Assembly (NCBI GenBank): GCA_947475525.1
Contig: CANJMI010000018.1
Span: 1 to 64,000 of the forward strand
DNA length: 64,000 nt
Source of the DNA: Polyangiaceae bacterium
GTDB taxonomy: Bacteria > Myxococcota_A > Polyangia > Polyangiales > Polyangiaceae
Reading direction: 5' to 3'
The notes beneath the pieces are model-generated. The model was not told the DNA's origin, made no database searches, and saw only the letters and a program-made list of their open reading frames with translations. Shown here piece after piece: positions 27,330 to 36,422 of this stretch (within the stretch, counting starts at the first letter, position 1; each line of letters opens with the position of its first letter). The translations under genes were made by a program, and so were the position numbers.

Positions 27330-29159
27330 TCAGCGCGGCCCGCCGTAACCCGGGCCCATGCCGGGGCCCATGCCGGGGCCCATGCCGGGGCCCATGCCGG
27401 GGCCCATGCCGGGGCCCATGCCGCCACCGGGTGGCATCGGTCGTGCCTGAGGGCCGCCGCGTCGTCCGCCGCCTCCGCGCAGGAGGTTGACGAGCAAGAG
27501 GAGAAGCACCACACCCCCGAAGGTCGCTCCACCAATCAGTAGGAAATTCAGCGGTTTTTTCTTCGCGGCAAGGGTGAGCACTCGGTCCGCGGTCACCGCG
27601 CTCGTGCGGCTCAACTTCGAGTCGTAGACGACCAGACGCGCCGAGTAGGTCTTCTTCGACTTGTCGACCACCTGCAGGTACTTCTCGCTCTCGGGGAGCT
27701 CGAACTCCGCGTAGGTCAGGCCCGCATCGACCGCGCGGCCGATAAGCTTGAGCGCAACGAGCTCCTGTTGGGCCTTCTTCGCTTCCTCGAGGCTCTTGCC
27801 TTTAAGCGACGCGGGCAGCTCTTGGTCGGCGGGCAAAAGGTAGAGCTTCGCGCGCTGCGAGTCGCTCGCCCAGCAGAAGTTGCCGAAGATCCGAACCCGG
27901 CCGCCCGGGTAGAGTTTGTCCTTCTGCGCCGCCGCCTCGGTCTGCTCGTAGTTGACGTCGAGCGGCCAGGCAGTCGGATCGATCCCGACCGGAACGTCGA
28001 TGAAGTTGTCGCCACCGATCGGCGGGTCCGTGCTCTTGAACACGAGCTTGAAGGTCTGCTGAATGGTCGGCGCGACGCAGGGCACGCGCCACTTCACGAT
28101 GTGTTGCTGATCGAAACGGCGTCGCACGGCGTCGACGATGCGGACACCCTTTCCCGCCTGGCCCTCGCGGACGATGTTGTAAAATCCGCCGATTTCGGGG
28201 TTCGCGAGCTCCGTCATGAATTGACGGGCGTTCGAGCGGAGCTCTTCGGTCTCGGCGTAAGGGAACCAAACCGAGATGATCGGCACGGGCGCCTTCGGGA
28301 GCGTTTTGTTCTCCTCCGGGAAGCGACCGCTCGTCATGTAGCTCTTCAGGAAGCTCGCCGCCGGCGCGGCCGAAGCCGCATCCGTACCGCCCGAGCCGTT
28401 GGAGAGAACGACCATGGCTTGATGCATCGGTCCCAAGACGCCGCCCGCATTGCCGAGCTCGGAGAAGGCGTCGGTCGCGCCCGTCTTGATAATGCTCATC
28501 AGCTGGCGGGTGCGCCCTTGGTCGGGGTAGGTGCGCGCCACGCTGTCGATGTGCGCCGTACCCGCGGCCTTCTTCGTCAACCAACCGCTCGGCTTCACGA
28601 CGCTGTTGTCGTTGAAGAACATAATGTTGACGACGTCATTTGGCGTCATCGCGTTCACGAAGGCTCGCGCGACATCCTTCGCCTCGCGGAAGCGGGATCC
28701 CATGCTGTTGCCAGCGTCGACCATCAGCAGCCAGGCGGTGCCAACCCCATCTTGTGCTTTGCTGTCGCCCCACTTCGTCCGTGAAACGAACGAGGTCGGC
28801 ATGTCTTGCCCGTCGACCGCCACGGTGAAATACGCGTTGTCCTCGAGCCATTTCAGCGGCGTGTAGAGCGCTTCCGGGCGCAGCAATGCCTCGGAGATGC
28901 AATCGAGGTTCGCGTCGCCGGTGAGTTCGGCGCAAGGGCTCGTCACCTGGCTATAGGGTTTGGTCTGGACGAGCTCGATCACCGTCGTCAAGAGCGGAGC
29001 GCCGTCCGCCATGCTGGCCCGCGGGTCGATGCGCAGGATGTGTGCCTGCGGTGCTGCGCTGACCACCGAAGTGGCAAGAACGACGGAGAACCCGAGCGTC
29101 GCCGCCCAGGTTCGTGGATGGGAATACGGGCGAGCCCGATGCTGAATGCCGTTGCTCAT
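27330..29159 (-). CDS. von Willebrand factor A-domain membrane protein
   Basis: 609 aa. Signal peptide (ATLGFSVVLATSVVSA), then a vWA domain starting around residue 140 (TAWLLMVDAGNSMGSRF). The MIDAS metal motif DxSxS is DAGNS, so one ligand is changed. A beta-rich C-terminal part, a transmembrane helix near residues 550-572 (FLLIGGATFGGVVLLLLLVNLL) and a cytoplasmic tail of six Gly-Pro-Gly-Met units follow. It resembles secreted vWA proteins that bind host, matrix or regulatory partners. Upstream of nuoA on the same strand with a 112-bp gap; no functional link visible. Confidence 0.83.
   Translation of the reverse strand: MSNGIQHRARPYSHPRTWAATLGFSVVLATSVVSAAPQAHILRIDPRASMADGAPLLTTVIELVQTKPYSQVTSPCAELTGDANLDCISEALLRPEALYTPLKWLEDNAYFTVAVDGQDMPTSFVSRTKWGDSKAQDGVGTAWLLMVDAGNSMGSRFREAKDVARAFVNAMTPNDVVNIMFFNDNSVVKPSGWLTKKAAGTAHIDSVARTYPDQGRTRQLMSIIKTGATDAFSELGNAGGVLGPMHQAMVVLSNGSGGTDAASAAPAASFLKSYMTSGRFPEENKTLPKAPVPIISVWFPYAETEELRSNARQFMTELANPEIGGFYNIVREGQAGKGVRIVDAVRRRFDQQHIVKWRVPCVAPTIQQTFKLVFKSTDPPIGGDNFIDVPVGIDPTAWPLDVNYEQTEAAAQKDKLYPGGRVRIFGNFCWASDSQRAKLYLLPADQELPASLKGKSLEEAKKAQQELVALKLIGRAVDAGLTYAEFELPESEKYLQVVDKSKKTYSARLVVYDSKLSRTSAVTADRVLTLAAKKKPLNFLLIGGATFGGVVLLLLLVNLLRGGGGRRGGPQARPMPPGGGMGPGMGPGMGPGMGPGMGPGMGPGYGGPR
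27352..27423 (-). repeat. 6 perfect copies of a 12-nt tandem repeat
   Basis: Six identical 12-nt units (GGGCCCATGCCG on the plus strand) encode (Gly-Pro-Gly-Met)6 at the C-terminus of the vWA protein. Unit size keeps the frame, so copy-number change only alters tail length. Confidence 0.93.
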
Positions 29160-29247
29160 CGAGTGACGGTTCTAGACGATCGCCATTCGGGTCGCAAATG
29201 AAGGCGCCGTTCCGTCGCGAGCAGGCCTCGGCCAACGAGCCAAAGCT

Positions 29248-30084
29248 TCAGAAGTCGAGGAGCTTCTTTATCAGGGTCGCGCCGAGCCCATGGGCCGCCG
29301 CAAGCGCCGCCGAGCCAGCCTCGATCAGCACCTGGTAGCGCGCAACGTGCGAGGCTTCTTCGGCGAGGTCCGCGTCGCGTATCGCCGACACGGAGGCGTC
29401 GAGATTCGAGCGCATTCCCTGGCTGTGCGAGAGCGCGAATCCCAATCGATTCACGGCGGAACCCAGCCGCGTTCGCGTGGTCCCGAGGTCGACTATCGCA
29501 AGATCGATGGCGGTCAGCGCGGTGGTCGCATTGGTCGCAGCCGACCCCGTCACCGAGGTCGCAGCCAGGCCCAAATTCGATGCGCTGACGCCACCGAAAC
29601 CGACCGAAATGAGGTCGTTCACAGTGCTGCCGATGCCGACCTGGAAGGCGATGGTCGTGTTGCTACCCGAGAGCAGCTGCGTACCGTTGAACGTCGTCGC
29701 GCCAGCCAAACGGTCGATCTCGGCGCGGAGTTCCTGGTACTCGACGTCGAGGGCGGCGCGCTCGGTCAACGTGAGCACACCATCTTTCGCTTCGACGGCG
29801 AGCTCGCGCATCCGAGTGAGCACATCGCCTATTTCGGCGGCGCCGTCGTCGGCCGTCGACGCCATCGAGATCGCCGTCGAGGTGTTACGCTCGGCGACGG
29901 AGTGGCTCCTCGACTGCCCATCCATCCTCGCGCTGAACGCCACGCCGGCTGCGTCATCGGCCGCGGAGTTGATTCGAAAGCCGCTCGAAATTCGCAACAG
30001 CGAGCGCTCGAGCCCAGCTTGGTTGCGATGCATCGCCTGCTGAATGAGCAGCGACGGCACGTTGGTGTATATCGAAAACGGCAC
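29248..30084 (-). CDS. fliC: Flagellin
   Basis: 278 aa from GTG at 30084 (TTG at 30102 possible). The conserved N-terminal D0/D1 helices (LERSLLRISSGFRINSAADDAAGVAFSARM...MRELAVEAKDG) and C-terminal D1/D0 helices (NRLGFALSHSQGMRSNLDASVSAIRDADLAEEAS) are clear, joined by a short variable centre. Flagellin is the filament subunit. No other flagellar, chaperone or cap gene is in the window, and gliding myxobacteria usually lack flagella. The terminus (AAAHGLGATLIKKLLDF) departs from the usual ANQ...LSLL ending. Convergently placed relative to nothing related. Confidence 0.87.
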   Translation of the reverse strand: MPFSIYTNVPSLLIQQAMHRNQAGLERSLLRISSGFRINSAADDAAGVAFSARMDGQSRSHSVAERNTSTAISMASTADDGAAEIGDVLTRMRELAVEAKDGVLTLTERAALDVEYQELRAEIDRLAGATTFNGTQLLSGSNTTIAFQVGIGSTVNDLISVGFGGVSASNLGLAATSVTGSAATNATTALTAIDLAIVDLGTTRTRLGSAVNRLGFALSHSQGMRSNLDASVSAIRDADLAEEASHVARYQVLIEAGSAALAAAHGLGATLIKKLLDF

Positions 30085-30162
30085 GACGGATCTCGAGCTC
30101 AACCAGCTGAACGGTCCAAAGCTTGAGAACTTGAGCGCCCGCCATCAATTCTCGAGATGACC

Positions 30163-31068
30163 TCAGACGCGCCGAAGAAAGGCGAGGAGGCGCGCGGCGA
30201 GTTCATCTGCGTGATGCAAGAATGGAGTGTGCCCAAAGTGGGCAGGCGTTTCGATCGTGGCGCCTTCGGGAAGGTGCGCGCGGTAATAGGCCAACTGAGA
30301 CGGCGGCAGGATGTGGTCGCGACAGCCCCAAACGAGGTAGACCGGCATCGCAAGAGCACCGAGTTCATGCGGCTCGAGGAAGCGCATTCGAGGCACGTCG
30401 TCGAGCAGCAAAGCGAAGTGCTTGCGCTTGAACTTGCGACGTACCCCCCACGCGTACACATGGCGCGTCGCCGCCTCGCGCGCGGTTTCGGGCCATCCCC
30501 GCGCCGCTCGCTCGGCCGTCGGGGACAGGCGGTCGATGAACCTGAGGGCTTCACCGTGCGTCCGCACGTCGAACGTTTTCCTGAAGGCATCGAACTCATT
30601 GGGCGCAAACGGGGCGCCGCTCGGCGAGCAGAGCGCGAGCGCGCGAACTTTATTTGGACGCCGCAGCGCCGCCTGAACGGCAAGCCCACCCGCCATCGAG
30701 CTTGCGAAGATCACGGTCGGCTCGTCCACCACCGCGTCGAGCGCGGCGAGCAACGCCTCGAGCATCGCCGCCGGAAAGAGGCCACCGGCCGGCACAGTGC
30801 TGAGCCCGTGCCCTGGCAGATCGGGGAGCACGATGCGCTGTACATGAGGGAGCAGCCGCTTCGAGAATTCGCCGTATTGCGAAGCGCCCGACGCGCTGAA
30901 GCCATGAAGCATCATCAGCGGCGGGAGCGTCCCTTTGCCTCGCATGTCGAGCAGATGGAGCGAGTCCGCCGGGCCAGTTCGAATGCGCCTCGCCTGCGCA
31001 CCGCGCGCCCGGTAGTAGGCCGCGAGGGCGACTTCGTAGAATTCGATTCCTTCGGAGGAGGCAGGCAC
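30163..31068 (-). CDS. Alpha/beta hydrolase
   Basis: 301 aa, GTG start. Typical alpha/beta hydrolase: oxyanion-hole HGFSASG, PDLPGHGLS, nucleophile elbow ASSMAG (Ser), catalytic Asp in WGCRDHILP, catalytic His in HFGHTPFL. A helical cap lies between (RRKFKRKHFALLLDDVPR). No signal peptide, so probably cytosolic. Could be an esterase, haloalkane- or C-C-bond hydrolase; the substrate is not predictable. Confidence 0.88.
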   Translation of the reverse strand: MPASSEGIEFYEVALAAYYRARGAQARRIRTGPADSLHLLDMRGKGTLPPLMMLHGFSASGASQYGEFSKRLLPHVQRIVLPDLPGHGLSTVPAGGLFPAAMLEALLAALDAVVDEPTVIFASSMAGGLAVQAALRRPNKVRALALCSPSGAPFAPNEFDAFRKTFDVRTHGEALRFIDRLSPTAERAARGWPETAREAATRHVYAWGVRRKFKRKHFALLLDDVPRMRFLEPHELGALAMPVYLVWGCRDHILPPSQLAYYRAHLPEGATIETPAHFGHTPFLHHADELAARLLAFLRRV

Positions 31069-31141
31069 GCAGCTTCACGATGGCAAACGTGCGCGCCGCT
31101 GTCCAATGGCGACGCAAAGCTACGTGGCACAGCGCCCGTCC

Positions 31142-32647
31142 CTAGACGATGCGCAACCCAGGCGCGGCAACGTGGGTGCGCCCGCCACGAAATCGGCATT
31201 GAACGTGGACGTCCGCCGCGACCGCCTGGGCGAGTTCTTCGTCGGTCGTCGACACGACGAGCATCGCGCGACGGGACGCGGCCTGGAGCGCTTCGATGAC
31301 GAGTGCGAGACTCGCCGAGTCGAGAGCGAGTTCGTCGAGCTCCACGACCATCACTTCCTCCGCGGCGAGCTGCTGCGCCGCAACGAGAACGACCAACGCT
31401 TGCCGCGTGCCACGGGACCACAGGCTCGACGGCAGACGCGCCTCGAGACCTGGGCCGAGTGTCTGCGAAATCGCAAGCGACACGCGCCCGTCGGCATCAC
31501 GGATGACGATCAGATCGTCGAGACCGGGCACGATGTTGCGCAGCGTCTCGAGAAGCCCGGCGTACGAGCGCGAACCCTTCAGGCGCAAAATGGCAGCGGC
31601 GACGTTGCTTCCATCGGGACGCATTCTCCCGTCATCGGCGGCGCACGGCGCCAGCATTTGCGAGGCATCGAGGCTGAGACGAAACACGTTCCGCGTTACG
31701 ACGTGGCGGCCGAGCGCTCGCTGTCCGAGGGGCGACGCGAGCATCGACTCGTCGTGCGAAAGGAGCGCCGTCGCATCAGCAAATTGCGCGGCCACGTCGG
31801 CTCGGCGCGCGTGCACGAGGCTTACGCCCTGGTGCAGAACATCCCATTGTTCCTCGACGATCGCCCAAGCGTCGTCGGCCGTCGTTTCGAGCACGATGCG
31901 GTGACGCCGATAGCTGTGCTCGAGCGCTTCGCGCGTGGCGGCCACCCGTTGCTCGAGGGTGACGGGGCCGCGGCCATGGCCCATCAACGTCGCGAATCCG
32001 CCGCGGCGCGCAACCGCCCCCTTGGCATCGGTCGCCAGCTCGTGGGCGAGAACAAGCGTGTCGACCACGTTGCTCTTGCCGCTCGCGGTAGGACCGTAGA
32101 GCACCGTGAATGGGCCAAAATCGAGCGAAAGTTGCTCGAGGCTCGTGAGGTTTGCGACCTCGATGCGCCGCCACCGGCCGCCGAGCAGCCGCTCTTTCAC
32201 GTCCCGAGGGTCGGGCGCTTGAAGCAGTCGCTTGCGCCAGCCGAACAGCATGCCGGCGCGGTGCGCGGCGGTGTTCGCGGAGAGCCCTGCGACGTCACGG
32301 AACCACGCAATCACCTGGTCGCGAGAAGGCGGCTCGGCGGACACGATTCCAGGCGCGAGCGCCGTAAGGCTCGGGCTCTCCGTTACCGCGCGGCAGAGCA
32401 ACTCGCGCTCCGCCGTACTGCCTGCTTCGCAGGCTGCCACTTCACGCCCGAGCGCCGTAAGCACGAACGGCTCGTCACCCTCGAGCAGGCCGAGAATGCG
32501 CGCCGACGCGACGCCGTACGACACCTGTCGCAGCGCGACGCCGCTCGTCGCCGCTATCTCTGCCCGATCGCTCGCGCCTTGTGCGAGGGCATCGACGATC
32601 TCGCGCGTCCGCTCGAGCGTCGCTTGCGGCACCCAGGCTCGCGTCAC
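31142..32647 (-). CDS. AAA/ABC-type ATPase with N-terminal winged-helix-like region
   Basis: 501 aa, GTG start overlapping the preceding stop by 4 bases (GTGA). The first ~150 residues have two helical segments that look like winged-helix units (ERTREIVDALAQG...QVSYGVASARILGLLEG; VIAWFRDVAGLSANTAAHRAG). The ATPase resembles RecF/SMC/OLD-type P-loop proteins: Walker A GPTASGKSN (near residue 190), a signature-like SRGTRQALV and Walker B VMVVELDELALD. Members of this broad group occur in DNA repair, plasmid maintenance and phage defence. No nuclease domain is visible. Its tight coupling to a CAP lipoprotein gene is unexpected. Confidence 0.72.
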   Translation of the reverse strand: MTRAWVPQATLERTREIVDALAQGASDRAEIAATSGVALRQVSYGVASARILGLLEGDEPFVLTALGREVAACEAGSTAERELLCRAVTESPSLTALAPGIVSAEPPSRDQVIAWFRDVAGLSANTAAHRAGMLFGWRKRLLQAPDPRDVKERLLGGRWRRIEVANLTSLEQLSLDFGPFTVLYGPTASGKSNVVDTLVLAHELATDAKGAVARRGGFATLMGHGRGPVTLEQRVAATREALEHSYRRHRIVLETTADDAWAIVEEQWDVLHQGVSLVHARRADVAAQFADATALLSHDESMLASPLGQRALGRHVVTRNVFRLSLDASQMLAPCAADDGRMRPDGSNVAAAILRLKGSRSYAGLLETLRNIVPGLDDLIVIRDADGRVSLAISQTLGPGLEARLPSSLWSRGTRQALVVLVAAQQLAAEEVMVVELDELALDSASLALVIEALQAASRRAMLVVSTTDEELAQAVAADVHVQCRFRGGRTHVAAPGLRIV

Positions 32648-33651
32648 GGACAGTCGACCACCGTGACCGAGTAATTGACCGCCTTGGAGGCCCCGGTCAC
32701 CGAGACGTCGTAGGTGTGACCCGGGGCCGCTGTCCAGCCTTTCGGGTTGAAGCGTAGCGCGGTCGCCGAGCCGTAATTCGGCAAGAGCTCAACGGTTCCC
32801 ACGGGCATGTCTTTGCCACCGTCAGCGACGGAGACCTTGCCTCCCGCGAGGTTGATGCCGTCGCTTTGAATCGTCCACCCCGTCGAGTCGAGCGATTCGA
32901 ACGTGACGTTCCACGCCTCGAAAGGCACCTCGCCCGCGGGAGGCCACGCCGCGTAGGCTTGACCCGCGTTGCCGTTGCCGCCGAGCACGGACATGCACGA
33001 GTACGCGTTTGTCGAGCCCAAACCGATCGGACCGAGCGAATTGGACAGGATCCAGCGGCGGTGCCCGATGGTCGTGGGGTTTCCAGGATCCGTCATGTAC
33101 AAGTCCACCGCTTGCACGCCCGCGGTGGTCGCGATGTTGCTCTCGCCAGCGGTCGCCGCGCCGAGGTCGGAAAAACACTTCCACGAATTGGGGGGAAAGT
33201 GCGAGAGCTGTTTGTTCGCGTCCATCATCAGCGAGCAGGCTTGCGCGCCGTTGTTGCGTGCGGCGTCGAGCAGGACGGGCGGCAAGCCCGCAAGCGCACG
33301 GTAGAGATTCACGAGTGCGAGCGCACGCACGCGCCCCTCGGCCGCCACGTCGCCCGCGCTGCAGCTTGCGAGCGCGCCACTCCAAGCGCCTTCCGCCAAG
33401 TTGGCTCGCGCCGACTTCCACTGTTCGCAGGCCGTGGGCATCCCGCCGCTCGACGAGGAGACGCTCGTGGTCACCGAGGACGAGGTGTCGGCAACGCTCA
33501 TCGACGCGCCTCCACTCCCTGTGTTCGCCATCGACGACGACGTGGACGCGCCTCCGCCCCCAGAGGCTGCCGAACTGCCGCCACTCTCGCCTCCGCTGCA
33601 CGCCGCCAGCGAAAGTCCGAGAGCCGCCGCTGCCATGTAAACGCGAGTCAT
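32644..33651 (-). CDS. CAP/SCP-domain lipoprotein
   Basis: 335 aa. Lipoprotein signal with LSLAAC, long Ser/Gly linker, then a CAP (SCP/PR-1) domain: ALVNLYRALAGLPPV at the start, SLMMDANKQLSHF, GESNIA, and GHRRWILSNSLGPIGLG. CAP proteins are secreted and often bind small lipids or act in defence or adhesion; bacterial roles are poorly known. A second beta domain closes the protein (GWTIQSDGINLAGG...YDVSVTGASKAVNYSV). Its stop overlaps the ATPase start. Confidence 0.85.
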   Translation of the reverse strand: MTRVYMAAAALGLSLAACSGGESGGSSAASGGGGASTSSSMANTGSGGASMSVADTSSSVTTSVSSSSGGMPTACEQWKSARANLAEGAWSGALASCSAGDVAAEGRVRALALVNLYRALAGLPPVLLDAARNNGAQACSLMMDANKQLSHFPPNSWKCFSDLGAATAGESNIATTAGVQAVDLYMTDPGNPTTIGHRRWILSNSLGPIGLGSTNAYSCMSVLGGNGNAGQAYAAWPPAGEVPFEAWNVTFESLDSTGWTIQSDGINLAGGKVSVADGGKDMPVGTVELLPNYGSATALRFNPKGWTAAPGHTYDVSVTGASKAVNYSVTVVDCP

Positions 33652-33743
33652 CGCTCGATTGTAGCGACCCGTTCACAAACACGCGATAGCCAACGCAGCA
33701 CCCCAATCGGACCTCGAGCGACGAGCCCGAAGCTCAGGCGAAT

Positions 33744-34832
33744 TCAACGTCGAAGGACGAACGAGACGGTGATGAGCCCAATCAGCAACGCGACCATGAG
33801 AAGCGCAACCCACTGCGGCGGCGGCTGGCGTTTGCGCAACACCGAGGCGAGCTCGCGCGCAAGCTCCGCTGGGATTCGAGGCTGCCAACGGTCGCATTCA
33901 CCAATGAAAAAGCGCACTTCACGCGGTAGCGCAAGCACGTCGAGTTCCGTCCCATTCGACGAGTAGCTCGCGTTTGCAGCGCGCAGGTCGAGCGTGCGCT
34001 CGGCATCCCAGACACGTTGAACCTCGCCATAAATCGGCAACGTCGGCGAGGTTTTCTCCTCCCCCCTCGCCATCGAAAGCTCGGCGACAATCGCGTCCGC
34101 GTAGGCCACCTGCCCCTCGGCCCGCCGGTCGACCTGAGCGAACACCGCTTCGACCGCACGCGCTCCAAATTGCACTTCTTCAATCGTCGCCGGGACGCCA
34201 TCGGTAGCGCCGCGATAACCGCATCCGGGTTCGACCAGCGTGACCGCTTGCAGCGCCGCGACGAGCGACTCTTCGTCGAGCACGCCACCGCTGAGATGAC
34301 GCAGCAGCCTATCGACCATCGAGGAGGGTGGCTCCAAGCCGAGCCGTGACTCGCACTCCTCCCCGCCCATCCCGCCTGCTTCGAGCTCCGCGGCGCGAGC
34401 CCCGAACGACCACGGAGACTTGCCCCCGCCTGCCGCATCGACCTCGAACATGAGCACGCCACGGCGTTCATCGACGGCCACGCGGTACACACGCAGCCGC
34501 TCCTCGCGCACGATTCGCTCGGACTTGATTCCCGAGATGCAGACGAGCGGCAGGTGGGCGAGCCAACGGTGGGCGTGAGGCTGTACGTCGGCATCGATCA
34601 GACGTTCGGGAAGGACGAGCGCGTAATCTTCGATGAGCTTTTCATCGAGCGCCTGGCGTTCCACAACCCAGAGCGTGTGCCGCGCGTCGAGGAGGCGCTG
34701 CCGGCGTCCTATCGTTCCGACGGGCAACCCAGGAAGGTCGAAGAGTTGGCCTGCGCCACGGCCGAGTTTCAGCTCACCGTCGTCCGAAACGTACAAGCGA
34801 CGAGGGACCCAGACGCGCTCGGGGATCGGCAT
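33744..34832 (-). CDS. Tail-anchored hypothetical protein
   Basis: 362 aa. Soluble N-terminal domain of ~330 residues with no motif I recognise, ending in a single hydrophobic helix (WVALLMVALLIGLITVSFVLRR), so predicted to be tail-anchored facing the cytoplasm. Central segment PSSMVDRLLRHLSGGVLDEESLVAALQAV is helical. The start at 34832 has no competitor nearby. Function unknown. Confidence 0.7.
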   Translation of the reverse strand: MPIPERVWVPRRLYVSDDGELKLGRGAGQLFDLPGLPVGTIGRRQRLLDARHTLWVVERQALDEKLIEDYALVLPERLIDADVQPHAHRWLAHLPLVCISGIKSERIVREERLRVYRVAVDERRGVLMFEVDAAGGGKSPWSFGARAAELEAGGMGGEECESRLGLEPPSSMVDRLLRHLSGGVLDEESLVAALQAVTLVEPGCGYRGATDGVPATIEEVQFGARAVEAVFAQVDRRAEGQVAYADAIVAELSMARGEEKTSPTLPIYGEVQRVWDAERTLDLRAANASYSSNGTELDVLALPREVRFFIGECDRWQPRIPAELARELASVLRKRQPPPQWVALLMVALLIGLITVSFVLRR

Positions 34833-34989
34833 CGCCCGGGAAGGTAGGCAGGTCCGTCGCCGAGGGCAATGGCGGGAACTGTCACGAGCCCCCGCCGCCA
34901 GCTCCGCCGCCAGGCCCCGTCGTCACGATGGACGTCGCGATGCACGTCGCCCGCTAGGCGCATGGCCGTTATTCGAGCTATAAAGACCC

Positions 34990-35754
34990 ATGCTTTTATG
35001 CCGACTCACGCACCGAGTAGCCTTCGTCGCATTGGTTTCCATTGGAGGCGCCAGCGCGTGCAGCGCGTCGGGCGATGCGACGAACCCTGGCCAAAGCTCG
35101 GTCGCGACCACCGCGACGGGAACCGTCACCTCAGGCTCGGGTGGGGCCGCGTCATCGGGGGGCAATGGCGGCACGGGCGGGGCCGCGAGCACCACGACGA
35201 GCAGCGGCCAAGGCGGCCAAGGCGGCGCGGCTACGCAGCCTAAGCCGGAGTGCACCGACCCTTCGCAGTGCAAGCTCGTCAACGACTGCTGCGCATGCGC
35301 CTCGGTGTCGGCGGCCGTAAAGCCCCCCAAATGCGGAATCGACGCCTGCCTTATCGCGACGTGCGAGTCACTCGGAGAGATCGCCCCGGAGGCCGCTTGC
35401 TCGGCGGGTCGCTGCACGATGTTCGACTGTGACGCGACCAAAGTGATGTGCAAAAAAGCGACGCCCAACTGCCCGGCCGGTCAGGTCCCGCTCGTTGAAG
35501 GCGAGTGCTGGGGCGGCTGCGTACCGATTCAACAGTGCAGCAACATCGACGATTGCGCGAAGTGCAACCTCGAGACCCAAGTTTGCGTGACCGAGGTGTT
35601 CAAGGGCGGCCCGAAACGCCACTGCGTCGATGTCGCCCCGGGCTGCAACGGCAAGCCGTCGTGCGAGTGCATGGGCCAATCGGTCTGCACGGAGCCATTC
35701 GACACGTGCTCGAATGACAACGGCGCGATCATCTGCGGCTGCACGAAGTGTTGA
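34990..35754 (+). CDS. Cys-rich lipoprotein
   Basis: 254 aa. N-terminal signal with a lipobox-like GGASAC, a Ser/Gly/Thr linker with GGTGG and GQGGQGG, then a body with more than 20 Cys (LVNDCCACASVSAAV, CWGGCVPIQQCSNIDDCAKC, CECMGQSVC). Extracellular and disulfide-rich. Part of the window's large family of linker-borne surface lipoproteins; function unknown. Confidence 0.8.
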   Translation: MLLCRLTHRVAFVALVSIGGASACSASGDATNPGQSSVATTATGTVTSGSGGAASSGGNGGTGGAASTTTSSGQGGQGGAATQPKPECTDPSQCKLVNDCCACASVSAAVKPPKCGIDACLIATCESLGEIAPEAACSAGRCTMFDCDATKVMCKKATPNCPAGQVPLVEGECWGGCVPIQQCSNIDDCAKCNLETQVCVTEVFKGGPKRHCVDVAPGCNGKPSCECMGQSVCTEPFDTCSNDNGAIICGCTKC

Positions 35755-35881
35755 TCGACCGCGCGTCGTGCACGGCCTCAAACTCGATGGCGCCTTCGTC
35801 CTACACCCTTACGAAGACGCCCCTTGCAACCTATCGCCGCGCCGCGAGCGGCCGTGATACGTTCCGCGCGAGGCCAAACAC

Positions 35882-36397
35882 ATGATTACCAATACGTTAA
35901 GCAAGTTGATTTTCGCAGGCGCAAGCGTGTGCGCGTTGGCGCTGGGCTGTAGCAGCGAAACCGACACGGGCACAACATCGACCACGTCGACCACGTCGAC
36001 CACGTCGACCACGTCGACCACCGCGACCACGTCGACCAGCGGGACCACGTCGAGCGGCGGCAACGCGGGGACCTGCGCCCAAGCTGTCGACACCGAGTGC
36101 GAGAAGTGCGGCGCCGCGAAGTGCAAAGCCGAAGCTCTCGCGTGCGCGGAGCTCTCAACCTGCGACGCCAGCGGCGAGGCGACCGGCGGTTGCCTTGCGC
36201 TCGTCAACTGCGCCGCAACGAAGTGCGCAGCCGAGTTGGCTTGCGTCCTCAACGAGTGCGCAGCCGAGCTCGAGAGCGCCGGCGGCCTCGCAGGTGCGGC
36301 CACGACGGCAGCGCAAGGTCTCGGCACGTGCGCCCAAACGAACTGCTTGGCGGAATGCCTGGCGGGTGGCGCGGGTGGCGCGGGTGGCGCGAAGTAA
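35882..36397 (+). CDS. Small Cys-rich lipoprotein with Thr/Ser repeat linker
   Basis: 171 aa. Signal and lipobox ALALGC (near residue 23), a TSTTSTTSTT linker from a 9-nt tandem repeat (ACCACGTCG, about 35980-36031), and a Cys-rich core with C-x2-C and C-x3-C pairs (CEKCGAAKCKAEALAC). It ends in a short Gly-Gly-Ala run. Predicted surface lipoprotein; function unknown. Confidence 0.75.
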   Translation: MITNTLSKLIFAGASVCALALGCSSETDTGTTSTTSTTSTTSTTSTTATTSTSGTTSSGGNAGTCAQAVDTECEKCGAAKCKAEALACAELSTCDASGEATGGCLALVNCAATKCAAELACVLNECAAELESAGGLAGAATTAAQGLGTCAQTNCLAECLAGGAGGAGGAK

Positions 36398-36422
36398 GCG
36401 CGAAGGCTAACGTCTCGCTGCG

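Noticed and set aside
27218-27535. N-terminal extension of NuoA with AWAPAWAPAW repeats
   Set aside because: Produced by reading the Gly-Pro-Gly-Met repeat of the neighbouring vWA gene in another frame; NuoA starts at 27217.
31106-32674. 522-aa plus-strand ORF
   Set aside because: Antisense to the P-loop ATPase, whose Walker motifs settle the coding strand.
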